A DNA stretch of 64,000 nucleotides. Origin: Saccharicrinis aurantiacus (GTDB lineage Bacteria; Bacteroidota; Bacteroidia; Bacteroidales; Marinilabiliaceae). Made by a program: the position numbers and the translations under genes. The stretch is from positions 95,858 through 159,857 of the forward strand of contig NZ_LYBV02000013.1 in the NCBI RefSeq assembly GCF_001660705.2, in the 5' to 3' direction. Position 1 is the stretch's first letter. Every line of letters begins with the position of its first letter. The notes under the pieces were generated by a model, which saw nothing but the letters and a program-made list of their open reading frames with translations, had not been told where the DNA came from and searched no databases. This document shows positions 35,832-46,600 of this stretch, piece by piece.

Positions 35832-38063
35832 ATGAATATTATTAATTATGAAATTATCATTTGTTTTTTGCTTCTTATAGCTATAAACAATAAAATTATT
35901 GCGCAATCAGATGTGAATATTGCGGTCAATGTGAAACATAAAGTGGGTGATGTTTCTACTTTTGATAGGGAGAAGTACATGGTTATGCATTCAACGTTAT
36001 CCGACAATGATTGGAAAGAATCTGAAGATAAACTAAAATATCTACTCAACGATTTAGATGTGTATTTGGGGCGCGACAATGGTGGAATATGTTGGAGTAT
36101 GAATCAGGCTGATCAAGATCCCCTACGACCAGGATATGCTGATCCAGCTTATGCTTCACGGCAAGGTCAATATACACGTGAAACCGTTTGGGGGCAAAAT
36201 ACCACGGTAAGACATCAGTTTGATGATAGGTTAGATTTAGTGATAGGAGGGCAATATAATCCCTTTTGGTTAGGTAAGTCAACCAATCCTTGTTGCGGAA
36301 AAGTAGGTTGGCCTATTGCTAATGCAGATGCATCAGGTGACTGGATGGGAATGTATTTGAAAGAATTTTTCAGGAATGAGGGAGATGCTGTTAGTAAAGG
36401 TATGAAGCGCCCAAAATTTTTAGAAGTAATTAACGAGCCTCTTTATTCATTAATTGATGATACAACAATTCCAGAAGATGAAAGATCTACTCCAAGTGAA
36501 GTATTTCAATTTCATAATGATGTAGCAGCTGGGGTTCGAAAAGTATTTCCAGATGTAATGATTGGAGGTTTTACAGTTGCATTTCCATATTTTGATGAAC
36601 AAGGATTTACCAATTGGGATGAGCGAATGAAGCTATTTTATGATATGTCTGGTGAAGAAATGGATTTCTTTTCAATTCATTTATATGATTTTAATAAGCA
36701 CCATTATAATAATGGGTCAGCCTTTCACGGACCGATATATTATAGGGGAGGAAGGATAGAAGCTACTTTAGATATGATGGAACAATACAGTATGATGAAG
36801 TGGGATTTTGTTAAACCAGTTATGATTACAGAATATGGAGGGAGAGATCATTCCATTGAATGGAAAGATTGGACTCCTGAACGCGATTGGCATTTTATGA
36901 AGTCAATGAGTCCAATGATGTTGCAATTTATGGATAGACCAAATCATATTTTAAAGGCAATTCCTTTCATTATGACTAAAGCTACTTATCATACTGGTAA
37001 TGCGGCTTACCCATGGCGTATGTTGCGCCAAGCTAAAGAGGCTCCCAACGAATCAGGCGAAGATTGGGTATTTACAGAGCTAATAAAGTTTTATGAATTA
37101 TGGAGTGATGTTAATGGTACTAGAGTAGCTGTAAAATCAGCAAATTCTGATGTATTAACAGATGCCTATGTTGATGGCAATAAGGCTTATGTTATCGCAA
37201 GTAATATTGATCTTGAAGATCAAGAAATAAACTTGAATATTTTTGAAAGGACTAATAATACCATCGAGTCAATATCGGTAAAGCACTTACACCTAGTGGG
37301 TAATGCTCCAGAATTATCCGAGTCTATTTTAACGGCTGATGCAAATGCCACGTTTGTATTAGATGCAGAGGCTACCGCTATTTTTGAGTATACATTTACA
37401 AACAATGTTGAAGTTGAAGAATTAGAGGAGGAAGTTAAATATTATGCAGATGATTATAAGAAATTAATAGAAGCTGATAAAGCACTCCATTTTAATATTG
37501 ATGGTCTTAGTTTAGAAGCCGATAAATCATATACTTCAGGTCAGTTACGCATTGGGATTGGCAGAGATCATACCGGGGAAAAATTGCCTCAAGTATCTTT
37601 TAATGGCGTTAATTTAACACCTTCATCTAACTACAGTGGAGATGATCAGGCTTTGAGAAATCAGTTTTTTGGTATGCTTGATGTAAAAATTCCTGGAGAT
37701 ATCCTACAAGAAAATAATGTGGTTGAGATATTGTACCCAGATGGAGGAGGTTATGTTAGTACTGTTACTTTAAAGGTGTTCACCTCTACGGTTGATATGA
37801 GCGATGTTGGTGTTAAAAAGTTATTTGCAAATGAAGATTTAAAAATATATCCTAACCCAACCTCAGGTACATTTACAATTGAGTTACTTCAAGAAACCAA
37901 TAATGCGCAAGTTACTGTTTTTGATATGAGAGGTCAGATAGTATATTCAGGCAGTATGTGGAAATCTCAAAAGAATATTAAAATTGAAAATGGAAAAGGA
38001 ATTTATCTAGTATCAATTGATAGTGATACTAAAACAATAAAAGGTAAAGTAATTATTAATTAA
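35832..38063 (+). CDS. GH86 beta-agarase/beta-porphyranase 1 with T9SS tail
   Basis: This is a 743-residue secreted endo-hydrolase. The signal peptide ends near IIAQS. The TIM barrel has acid/base Glu202 in LEVINEPLY and nucleophile Glu334 in MITEYGGRD, both in the clan GH-A positions. Nearby DVYLGRDNGGICW, HDFDKHHY-like SIHLYDFNKHHY and RDWHFMKSMSPMMLQF match GH86. Beta-sandwich domains follow (about 430-650). The final 75 residues (IYPNPTSGTFTIEL ... GIYLVS) are a T9SS domain. GH86 members cut beta-1,4 links in agarose or porphyran; with sulfatases on both sides porphyran is plausible. It is followed 72 bases later by sulfatase 3, probably in one transcript. Confidence 0.93.
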   Translation: MNIINYEIIICFLLLIAINNKIIAQSDVNIAVNVKHKVGDVSTFDREKYMVMHSTLSDNDWKESEDKLKYLLNDLDVYLGRDNGGICWSMNQADQDPLRPGYADPAYASRQGQYTRETVWGQNTTVRHQFDDRLDLVIGGQYNPFWLGKSTNPCCGKVGWPIANADASGDWMGMYLKEFFRNEGDAVSKGMKRPKFLEVINEPLYSLIDDTTIPEDERSTPSEVFQFHNDVAAGVRKVFPDVMIGGFTVAFPYFDEQGFTNWDERMKLFYDMSGEEMDFFSIHLYDFNKHHYNNGSAFHGPIYYRGGRIEATLDMMEQYSMMKWDFVKPVMITEYGGRDHSIEWKDWTPERDWHFMKSMSPMMLQFMDRPNHILKAIPFIMTKATYHTGNAAYPWRMLRQAKEAPNESGEDWVFTELIKFYELWSDVNGTRVAVKSANSDVLTDAYVDGNKAYVIASNIDLEDQEINLNIFERTNNTIESISVKHLHLVGNAPELSESILTADANATFVLDAEATAIFEYTFTNNVEVEELEEEVKYYADDYKKLIEADKALHFNIDGLSLEADKSYTSGQLRIGIGRDHTGEKLPQVSFNGVNLTPSSNYSGDDQALRNQFFGMLDVKIPGDILQENNVVEILYPDGGGYVSTVTLKVFTSTVDMSDVGVKKLFANEDLKIYPNPTSGTFTIELLQETNNAQVTVFDMRGQIVYSGSMWKSQKNIKIENGKGIYLVSIDSDTKTIKGKVIIN

Positions 38064-38135
38064 ACTGAGTTCTTAAATATGTAATTTATTCTGCTGTTTT
38101 CAGTGCAGAAGAGATTTTTACACAAATATTCATAA

Positions 38136-39602
38136 ATGATTAGTACAGTATTAAAACAATGTTTTCTTTTACTCTTAGTATTTTCTTGTTTTACAACTAG
38201 TAAAGGAAATGAACCAGAAAGAGGTGAGCAACGCCCAAATATAATTGTAATATTAGCCGATGATTTAGGCTATAACGATGTGGGCTTTAATGGATCAAAA
38301 GAGGTGAATACACCACAAATTGATGCTTTGGCTAATAATGGAATAATTTTCTCTAATGGGTATGTTACTCATTCTTATTGTGGTCCTTCGCGTGCAGGTT
38401 TGTTAACAGGTAGGTATCAAGCTCGTTTTGGTATGGAAAATAATTGTGAACACGCCCCTTCTGATCCATATCATGGTTTGCCATTAACAGAAAAGTTATT
38501 CTCAAAGAGGTTGCAGGAAGTTGGATATCGAACTGCTATAATTGGAAAATGGCACAATGGATCAGCTGCGCATTTTCAACCGCTTCAACGTGGCTTTGAT
38601 TATTTTTATGGGTTTTTAGGTGGTGGACATAATTATTTCCCTAAAGATGTTGACCTTAGAGGGAATCCGTATAAAATTCCTATTCAAGAAAATCATGGTT
38701 TAGGTGAGTTTAACGAGTATCTAACTACAGCACTAAGTAAGCATGCAGTTCAGTTTATTAAAAGAAATAAGGACAATCCATTTATGTTGTACATGGCATA
38801 TAATGCGCCTCATGCACCTTTAGAAGCACCTCAAGAACTCATTAATAAATACAATCATATTGAGGATAAAGAAAGACGTATTTATTTAGCAATGGTTGAA
38901 GCAATGGATCAAGGAATAGGTTCAATAATTGATGCTCTGAAAGAAACAGATACTTTTGAAAATACATTAATCTTTTTCCTTTCAGATAATGGTGGAGTGT
39001 ATCCGGAAGAATGGTGTAAGAGTTTTGACTGGGCGGATAACTACCCTTTCAGAAGAGGGAAAGTTGCATTAACCGAAGGAGGGATTCACGTACCCTTTAT
39101 TGCTCACTGGCCTGCAAAAATAACTGAACCACGTAAATTTGAAGGCCTTGTATCATCGCTCGATATAGCGGCAACTTCTGTAGCGATTGGTGGAGCTACT
39201 GATCCAGACAATTTATTGGAGGGGATAAACCTATTGCCTTACTTCACTGGTGAAGAAAAAGGATCACCGCACAAGGCTTTATACTGGAGATTAGAGGAGG
39301 CAGATAACCTATGGGCTATAAGAACTGAAAGATACAAGTATCTGCATCAGCCACTACCTAATGTTGGTCTTTCTTTTTTTAATATGATTGAAGATCCGTA
39401 TGAAGAGAATAATATTGAAGGCAAACATGAAAAGGAGCAAGCAGAACTAGCAGAACTTTGGAACGAATGGAATGAAAAGAATATTAATAATATTCTATTT
39501 CAAACCTATCCATATAATCAAGAAATGAAAAAGGTATATAACAAGTTATATCAAGATAGGTTAAAGCAGTCGGCTGCACGAGAGGTGTATATAGTAAAGT
39601 AA
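38136..39602 (+). CDS. S1-family sulfatase 3
   Basis: This 488-residue sulfatase has the motif CGPSR at 82-86 (SYCGPSRAGLLTGRYQARFG) and the N-terminal metal site IVILADDLGYNDVGFNGS. The later AIIGKWHNGS and FLSDNGGVYPEEW complete the active site. The N-terminus carries a signal peptide with a possible lipobox (LVFSC, Cys18). CGPSR rather than CTPSR, and GKWHNG, set it apart from sulfatases 1 and 2, so it probably cuts a different sulfate position. It shares an operon with GH86-1. A terminator follows. Confidence 0.92.
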   Translation: MISTVLKQCFLLLLVFSCFTTSKGNEPERGEQRPNIIVILADDLGYNDVGFNGSKEVNTPQIDALANNGIIFSNGYVTHSYCGPSRAGLLTGRYQARFGMENNCEHAPSDPYHGLPLTEKLFSKRLQEVGYRTAIIGKWHNGSAAHFQPLQRGFDYFYGFLGGGHNYFPKDVDLRGNPYKIPIQENHGLGEFNEYLTTALSKHAVQFIKRNKDNPFMLYMAYNAPHAPLEAPQELINKYNHIEDKERRIYLAMVEAMDQGIGSIIDALKETDTFENTLIFFLSDNGGVYPEEWCKSFDWADNYPFRRGKVALTEGGIHVPFIAHWPAKITEPRKFEGLVSSLDIAATSVAIGGATDPDNLLEGINLLPYFTGEEKGSPHKALYWRLEEADNLWAIRTERYKYLHQPLPNVGLSFFNMIEDPYEENNIEGKHEKEQAELAELWNEWNEKNINNILFQTYPYNQEMKKVYNKLYQDRLKQSAAREVYIVK

Positions 39603-39622
39603 TCTATAGTTGACTAGTTTAG

Positions 39623-39660
39623 AAGGGACTCTCGCACTCACCACAGGGTCCCTTTCTTTA
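39623..39660 (+). terminator. Terminator after sulfatase 3
   Basis: AAGGGAC pairs with GTCCCTT over an 18-base loop and a T-rich stretch follows. It lies between convergent genes and probably serves the rightward one. Confidence 0.65.
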
Positions 39661-39689
39661 TGCAATCAATCTATTCCTAATAGTTAGAC

Positions 39690-41318
39690 TTAAGAGTCAA
39701 TTTCCATAATACGATCTTCAAATAAAGTGCGATCATCCTTTAATTTGTTTTTTAATTGAGCTCTATAATTATATATTGTATTTACAGAGTATCCTAAAAG
39801 GCGTGCTATCCTTGTGCTGTCATTAATTCCTAGTCGGGTTAATGCCAATAGTCGAAGTTCAGGAGTTAGTAGTTCTTTGTTTTTTAATTTTATTTGATGT
39901 TCAGGAATAATTAAATCATTTACTTTTTCAACAAAATATGGATAAATGGATAGAAATGTAGCATCAAAATACCTGTAGAAGTTGGCTCTTTCCATAATGA
40001 TAATTTTATCCGATTTGGTTTTCTGTATTAGTTCAGCAGTCTTTTTATTTATAACATCTTCATAAACCATTTTTCTATAATTATTGAGTTTATCAATATA
40101 TTTAGTGCATAGGTCGAAGAAGTTGCCTATGTATTGTTCTTTAATCTTATTTGCTTCTTTTAGTTGTGTATTTGTATTTTCTAATACTAAGTTTAATTGC
40201 TTAAGGTTTAGGTTTGATTTCTTAAGTTGTAACTTGTGCAAATTGAGTTTCTTATTTTTCCTATATAATAAGTACATTATTATGATGAGTAAAAAAGAGG
40301 CGATAGCTAATAAACTACTATAAATACTTAATTCATTGTTCTTTTTATCAACTTCATGTTGATATGAGTTGTTGATAGATGGAAGAACTTTAGAAAGAAA
40401 TAAATATCGAAGATCTGAATTATAATAAACGGCATCTTCCATTGCAATATTAATATATTTATTAGCTCTTTTGTAATCGTTCTCTTCAGCTAGTATCATT
40501 GCAAGTTGAGTTAGCGATCCATTGTTTTTTCTAGCACGTTTTAAATCGGCAATTGCTGTTTGTATCAAAAAATATTTTGCACTTTGTAAATTACCTTGGG
40601 CTTTATAATATAGTGCTCTATAAAAGTTAATTTGAGGATAGTATTCCGAATTATGATCTGTTTCTAATAGTCTTTGCGTATTATACGATAAACTCTCGTT
40701 AAGTTCGTTATTATGGTAATGGTTCATTTCCATAAGTTCTAGATAAGGGCCGGTATACAAGGGAATTATTTGCATTAACGAATCAAAATAACAACTCATA
40801 TTTATTTTACATTCTGCTTTATGAGTTTCACTTATACTTTTGTAAGCTAACTGTGCATAAAGATTGAATTGAATTCGAAAATAGTCTAAAAGTAAAGAAT
40901 CTGGCAATATGGATCTTGATATGCCTTCTAAGCTTTTTAAAGCCTCAACCTCTTTTCCCGCATTAAGTAATATCTTTATTTTTTTAATAGTAGACTCGTG
41001 TATAAGTGTTTGATCATTAATTTTAGTGGCAATTTTTAAATTCAATTCTATGTATTTAAGCATTGAATCCAATTTATAGTAATTGTATTCGTTAATTAGC
41101 TTTTTATTTGTTTCATATAAATCTACAGTGAACTCGCCTGAGCCCAGGGATTCTTTATGTTGTTTAATTTTATTTTGCTTTATAGAATTATACAATTCTT
41201 TGTTTTGGATAGTATGCTCTAATATTAATAACAAAGAATCTATTGGCTGCGCTTTAATAGATAATAACGGGAAAGTAAAAAGGAATAATAAAATAATAGA
41301 TTTATATTTTCTCATCAT
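39690..41318 (-). CDS. SusR-like membrane regulator (DUF6377 type)
   Basis: This 542-residue regulator has a signal peptide (IILLFLFTFPLLSIKAQ), a periplasmic TPR-like helical half (about 25-325) and one TM segment (about 330-350, YSSLLAIASFLLIIIMYLL). A coiled coil and a cytoplasmic C-terminal helix-turn-helix region (LLALTRLGINDSTRIARLLG, then YSVNTIYNYRAQLKNKL) complete it. The layout is that of SusR, the maltose sensor of Bacteroides, in which the periplasmic part senses an oligosaccharide and the same protein binds DNA. It is divergent from GH16-2 across a 372-base spacer, which it probably controls. A second regulator (HTCS) lies 2.4 kb away, so the locus has two sensors. Confidence 0.88.
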   Translation of the reverse strand: MMRKYKSIILLFLFTFPLLSIKAQPIDSLLLILEHTIQNKELYNSIKQNKIKQHKESLGSGEFTVDLYETNKKLINEYNYYKLDSMLKYIELNLKIATKINDQTLIHESTIKKIKILLNAGKEVEALKSLEGISRSILPDSLLLDYFRIQFNLYAQLAYKSISETHKAECKINMSCYFDSLMQIIPLYTGPYLELMEMNHYHNNELNESLSYNTQRLLETDHNSEYYPQINFYRALYYKAQGNLQSAKYFLIQTAIADLKRARKNNGSLTQLAMILAEENDYKRANKYINIAMEDAVYYNSDLRYLFLSKVLPSINNSYQHEVDKKNNELSIYSSLLAIASFLLIIIMYLLYRKNKKLNLHKLQLKKSNLNLKQLNLVLENTNTQLKEANKIKEQYIGNFFDLCTKYIDKLNNYRKMVYEDVINKKTAELIQKTKSDKIIIMERANFYRYFDATFLSIYPYFVEKVNDLIIPEHQIKLKNKELLTPELRLLALTRLGINDSTRIARLLGYSVNTIYNYRAQLKNKLKDDRTLFEDRIMEIDS

Positions 41319-41690
41319 TTGGATATTTCTTCTTTTAAGAGAATCTCTTTGGGTATTAAATTAAGTGAAATGTTTTGTTTTAAAAGGGGGGTAAAAAATA
41401 TTCATTAGGTTACTAAAGGCTATTTTCCCCGGTTCTTAGCATTATTATCTCTACTTTTTATTTTTTCATTTTAGCTTGTAATCCTCACATAAACAGTGTT
41501 TAGTGGTGTTGTTCGTTTTAAAAAATTTACATTTTAAAAAATAGGGGGTGTTTGATCTACAATTCGAGGATACATTTATACTAAACATTTTTATCACAAA
41601 TTATTAGCACTTCCTACTTCAGTGGTTTGATATACCATTATTGTTTGAAATCTAATGTATTAATCAGTTTTATATACTTAAGAATCTATT
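41319..41690. promoter_or_regulatory. Divergent regulatory spacer, SusR-like gene / GH16-2
   Basis: This 372-base spacer has AAAAGGGGGGTAAAAAA at 41383-41399 and AATAGGGGGTGTTTGAT at 41540-41556. G runs of this length are rare in the surrounding A+T-rich DNA and recur in other PUL spacers. Confidence 0.55.
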
Positions 41691-43583
41691 ATGAAAAGAA
41701 AAATGCTTAATCTGTTTACAGCACTTTTGTGCTTTAATATGTATGCTCAGGATTGGAAGGATATTCCTGTGCCTGCAGATGCTGGTGATGGCTACATTTG
41801 GCAGCTTCAAGAAAATGTATCTGATGATTTTAACTATAGTTTTAGTGCTTCTAGCGTAGAAACGGAATTTGGTGATCAATGGATAAATTATTACCACAAT
41901 ACATGGGAAGGGCCAGGGCCTACTCAATGGAGATACTCAAATGTTAATGTATCTAATGGTTCCTTAAACATAGAGGCTACTCGTAACGGCACCACAAAAA
42001 CATTTACAGAGGCAGGTAATAGTTATACAATGGCTGCTACACAAATGGGGTGTGTAACCTCAAAATATACTGTTAAATATCCTGTTTTTATAGAGTCTCG
42101 TAACTGGATTCCTGATGCTGTGATGGCTACAGCCGTTTGGATGCTAAGTGCTGATGATACTGAAGAGATAGATATAATGGAGTGCTATGGGGGTAAAGGA
42201 GATGATAATAGAAATTCATGGTATGCAGCAAGGCAACATTTAAGTCATCATATGTTTGTGCGTTCACCTTTTCAAGATTATCAGCCTTCAGATAAAGAGG
42301 ATGTGCCAGGAACTTGGTATTGGGAATCGGGCAGAGACACTTGGATAGGAGAGTATCATCGAATTGGTGTGTACTGGAAAAATCCGCAGCATTTGGAGTA
42401 TTATATTGATGGAAAATGGGTGAGAACATTATCAGGAAACACAGTGGAATATCTAAATCAGAATGGAGTACTAGTTAGTGAAACTAAAGATTTTAATGTA
42501 ATAGATAAATACAACTATTCAGGAGGTACATATCTTTCAAAATCAGAGAAAATAATAATGCAAATGTCAATTCAAGGATGGAACGCTGTTCTAGGGCGTC
42601 ATCCTACAGATACTGAGATTTCAGAAAGACCAGAAGATCATATTCTAAAAATAGATTGGATTAGAGCCTATCAGGCTGTTGAAGATCAAGGCACAGAGGT
42701 GAGTGGTGTTAGTATATCTCCTACAAGCCTTAATCTGCAGATCGGACAAACCGCTTATGTAACAGGTAGTGTTATCCCTGAGTCAGCTACAAATAAAGGA
42801 GTTTGGTTTACATCAAGTGATGAATCGGTTGCAACAATTACAACAGGTGGCGTAATAACTCCAATTGCAGAAGGGAATGCAACTATTACAGTAATTAGTT
42901 CCGAAGGCTTTTTTAATGCAACATGTGAATTAGAGGTTACAGGATCTGATGTTGGAAATTATTATTCTTTTTTAAATATGGGTAGTACCAGATATATGAG
43001 TTCATCTAATGCAGACCAATTATCGGGTAAACTACAAATAAGTGATACGGAAATTTTTGAGGTAATTGAATTAGAAGGTAATGAGGTTGCAATAAAAGGG
43101 AGTAATGGAAAGTATATATGCTCTAACAATGGCGATGCTGTGATGGATTGTAATTCGGTTAATATAGGAAACTTGGAAAAGTTTATTCTTGAGGAATTCG
43201 AGGATGGTATTTATGCTATAAAAGCAAACAATAATAAATATGTTCGTAACAGTTATTGGAGCACAAGTTCATCAGTGTCGTCTGATCATCAATTGTTTCA
43301 ATTAGTTTCTGACCTTAAAGATGCAACAGCTCATAATAAAGTTAGCATTAGCGAATTGGTAAGAGTATTTCCAAATCCTGTTTGTGGTAATTTAAATATT
43401 CAGTTTAGTGATGAACATCAGTTGTTTACGGTAGAATTAAATGACCTAAAGGGTACACTAATTCGTTCTTCAATAGATGTATATTCAAAGGTTACTTTTA
43501 ATACGGATGGTTTGAAAGGAATATATCTATTAAAAGTTATTCGAGGGAACGATTCTTTTGTAAAGAAGGTTATTGTTAAATAA
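41691..43583 (+). CDS. GH16 beta-agarase-like enzyme with Ig-like, fascin-like and T9SS domains
   Basis: This 630-residue enzyme has signal peptide MKRKMLNLFTALLCFNMYAQ. The GH16 domain (about 20-330) contains EIDIME at 159-164 in SADDTEEIDIMECYGG, and the stretch before it (ESRNWIPDAVMATAVWMLSA) is like beta-agarases of the AgaB type. Next are a bacterial Ig-like (BIG2) domain (VSISPTSLNLQIGQTAYVTG), one fascin-like beta-trefoil (GKYICSNNGDAVMDCNS) and a T9SS domain (VFPNPVCGNLNIQF). Its fascin-like part is related to that of GH16-1. The promoter spacer carries G-rich words. Agarose is the most likely substrate by motif. Confidence 0.93.
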   Translation: MKRKMLNLFTALLCFNMYAQDWKDIPVPADAGDGYIWQLQENVSDDFNYSFSASSVETEFGDQWINYYHNTWEGPGPTQWRYSNVNVSNGSLNIEATRNGTTKTFTEAGNSYTMAATQMGCVTSKYTVKYPVFIESRNWIPDAVMATAVWMLSADDTEEIDIMECYGGKGDDNRNSWYAARQHLSHHMFVRSPFQDYQPSDKEDVPGTWYWESGRDTWIGEYHRIGVYWKNPQHLEYYIDGKWVRTLSGNTVEYLNQNGVLVSETKDFNVIDKYNYSGGTYLSKSEKIIMQMSIQGWNAVLGRHPTDTEISERPEDHILKIDWIRAYQAVEDQGTEVSGVSISPTSLNLQIGQTAYVTGSVIPESATNKGVWFTSSDESVATITTGGVITPIAEGNATITVISSEGFFNATCELEVTGSDVGNYYSFLNMGSTRYMSSSNADQLSGKLQISDTEIFEVIELEGNEVAIKGSNGKYICSNNGDAVMDCNSVNIGNLEKFILEEFEDGIYAIKANNNKYVRNSYWSTSSSVSSDHQLFQLVSDLKDATAHNKVSISELVRVFPNPVCGNLNIQFSDEHQLFTVELNDLKGTLIRSSIDVYSKVTFNTDGLKGIYLLKVIRGNDSFVKKVIVK

Positions 43584-43604
43584 TAATATCTAATTGCGTA
43601 ACTC

Positions 43605-43640
43605 AAGGAGTTCGAAGTGTATTTTTCAAACTCCTTTTTG
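43605..43640 (+). terminator. Terminator after GH16-2
   Basis: AAGGAGTT pairs with AACTCCTT around a 16-base loop and is followed by a T run. It lies between convergent genes. Confidence 0.75.
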
Positions 43641-43668
43641 TATGATTGGTTTCTATCTAAAATATTAG

Positions 43669-46600
43669 TTAGTTAAATTGTTGAGAATAATCTGAAGGAC
43701 TAATATTAAACTTTTCTTTAAATCTAACTCTAAAAGTTTTCAAATCGTTATAACCTACCATCCAGGTAACTTCAGACACATTCATATTGCCTTGTTTCAA
43801 TAATTCAGCAGCATGTTTTAGTCTTATATTTCTAATAAATTGGTTCGAAGTTTCTCCTGTTAAGGCTTTTATTTTTCGGTTTAAATAAATTCGTGAAACG
43901 CCATAGGTTTCCGCTAATTTCTCAACAGTAAAAGAAGAATCGGATAAGTTTTCTTCTATAATAGCGAGAATCTTATCAATAAACTTAGTATCAGTTGAGT
44001 TATTGGCAATAATGGTTGGATTAATTTCAATTTCCTTTTGAAACTTTTTACGTAGCTGCGCCCTGTTTTGTAGTATTGAATTTATTGAAGCTAAAAGTAC
44101 TTCAAAGTTAAAAGGTTTGTTTAGGTAGCTATCTGCTCCGGTTTCTAAGCCTTCAATTTGTGATTCGATGGTATTTTTAGCAGTTAACAGAATAACTGGT
44201 ATGTGACTTGTTAGTTCTGTTGATTTTATTGTTTTACACAATTCTATGCCATTTATATTAGGCATCATAATATCGCTAATAATAAGATCGGGTATCGATT
44301 TCTTACACAGATCGAGGGCAGCTTTTCCATCCTCAGCCTGCATAATTGTAAAATGACTCTTAAGCATTTTTGTAATAAATACCATTAGGTCATTGTTGTC
44401 TTCAGCAATCAATATTTTTGCTTTATGGGCAGGAGATTGTATAGTAACTTCATCTTCATTAATTATCGTTGGTTCTTCGGTATAGCTTTGATTCGTTGAT
44501 AATTGGTTGAATGCATATGCAGTTGAAGTTTGTTCTATTTCTTCTTTTTTAAAGTGGCGGTTACCAAGTGGTAATATAATTGTAAATGTACTGCCAATAT
44601 CAGGTTCGCTCTCTAAAGTAATTTTACCACTATGCAATTCAACCATTCCTTTACTTAGCGCTAAGCCAATACCTGTGCCACCAGCATTGCTTTGTAAATG
44701 TGTTCGGTCTCTAAAGTATCGTTCAAAAACATGTTGCTGATTTTCTTTGCTGATTCCTAAACCTGTATCTTTAATTGAGATGTAAGCATTTTTGCTATCA
44801 ACTTTCAATTTTACATTAATTGATCCTTTGTTCTTTGTAAATTTAAAGGCATTCGAAAGTAGGTTATAAATGGCTTTCTCAAGTTTATCTTGATCGCCCC
44901 AAATTTGGATACTCTCTTGAGTGTGTGTGAATTCGTAGTTGATTTCTTTTTGATTTGCTAATTCAGCAAACGAATTACAAATAGTAGCGGTAAACTCAAC
45001 CATATTAAAAGCATTCACTTTTAACAGTAATTTTTCCTGTTCCATTTTTCTAAAATCCATCAACTGATTAATTAATCGCATCATTACTTTTACATTCTGA
45101 TTAATTAATTCTAGATACGATCTTCTGTCGGTAGGATTTGAGTTATTATTGTCTTTCAGTAACTTCTCAATTGGTCCTGAAATTAAAGTCAGGGGAGTTC
45201 TAAATTCATGCGAAATATTGGTGAAAAATTTTAATTTCATTTGAGAAATTTCTTCAATCTTATTTTTTTCAATATTTGCGATAATCAACTCATTTTTTCT
45301 TTTATGTCGCATGTAAGCTGTTCTTCTTTGTAAAACAGCAAGCATTGCTAAAACTATAAAGTAGAATATGAAAGCAAGCCAAGTTCTATAAAATGGAGGT
45401 TTTATGGTTATGCTTACACTAGCCGGATGATCGCTCCAAACATTATCTCCATTAGAACCTATAGCTTTAAAAGTATAAGTTCCTGGCGGAACATTGGTAT
45501 ATTTAGCTGTTCTGTAGCCTGCACTGGCTTTGTACCATTGCTCATCAAAACCTTCGAGTTTATATTGGTATTTATTATTTTGTGGCGATGTATAGTTTAA
45601 TGCCACAAAATCGATAGAAAAGCTATTGTTATCGTAATCTAATTCGAGCTCTTTGGTATATTGAATGTTATTTTTCAATATTCCTTTGTATTCACCTTCA
45701 GTATGCGTTGTTATTTCCTGATTATCGATATAAAAATTAGTAAAGAACATATTCGGTTTAAGAAGGTCTTTTTTTATTTTTTCAGGAGAGAATACATTTA
45801 AGCCGTTGATTCCTCCCATTACAATTTGGCCATTATTACGAGTGATGGCACAAATTTCAGAAAATTCATTATCCTGTAAACCGTGGCTTTTATCGTAATT
45901 GGTAAATTGTTTGTTTTTAGTATTGTATTTAGAAATTCCTTTATTTGTTGCTAACCAAAGGTTTCCCTCAGTATCCTCACAAATAGATTTTATAGTGTTG
46001 TTTGGTAGGCCATTGGTTTTAGTGTAATTTGTAAAAATAGGTTTGTTACCTCCAATACCGTCGTTAAATTTCATCAAGCCTCCACCCATGGTACCAATCC
46101 AGATATCTTTATTTTTTGCCTCATATACCTGTAGTATATAATCATGAGTTAACTCTCCATTTGCACTACCTTTAGTATAGCGGGCGAATTTTGGTTTGTC
46201 TGAATTGATTTCACTTGAAGGAAGTACGTTTAATCCCTTATCGGTACCAACCCATAGGTTGCCTTTAGAATCAATGTTAATACTTCTGATTATATGTGAT
46301 AAAATAGATGAGTTATCTTTCGATGAAGGTGTCATTTTTAAGTAAGCACTAATTTCACCTTGCTCATTTAAAGTAAGGCGATATAGGCCTTCGCCATAAG
46401 TTCCAACCCATAAATATTTATTTTTGTAGCACTTTATGGTAAACACAAACCCTAACGAACTAATATATGGAGGAGTTACAACTTCCTTTAGTGTATTAGC
46501 ATCTATACCGCATAAGTTTGTAGAATGACTAGTTCCTACCCAAATTATTCGTTTGTGCTTTGTTGATTTTGGATGAATAGACTCTTCAATGGCATACGCC

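Noticed and set aside
41381..41400. Six-G run as a possible G-quadruplex
   Set aside because: A single G run cannot form an intramolecular quadruplex. It is better explained as part of the recurrent spacer motif.
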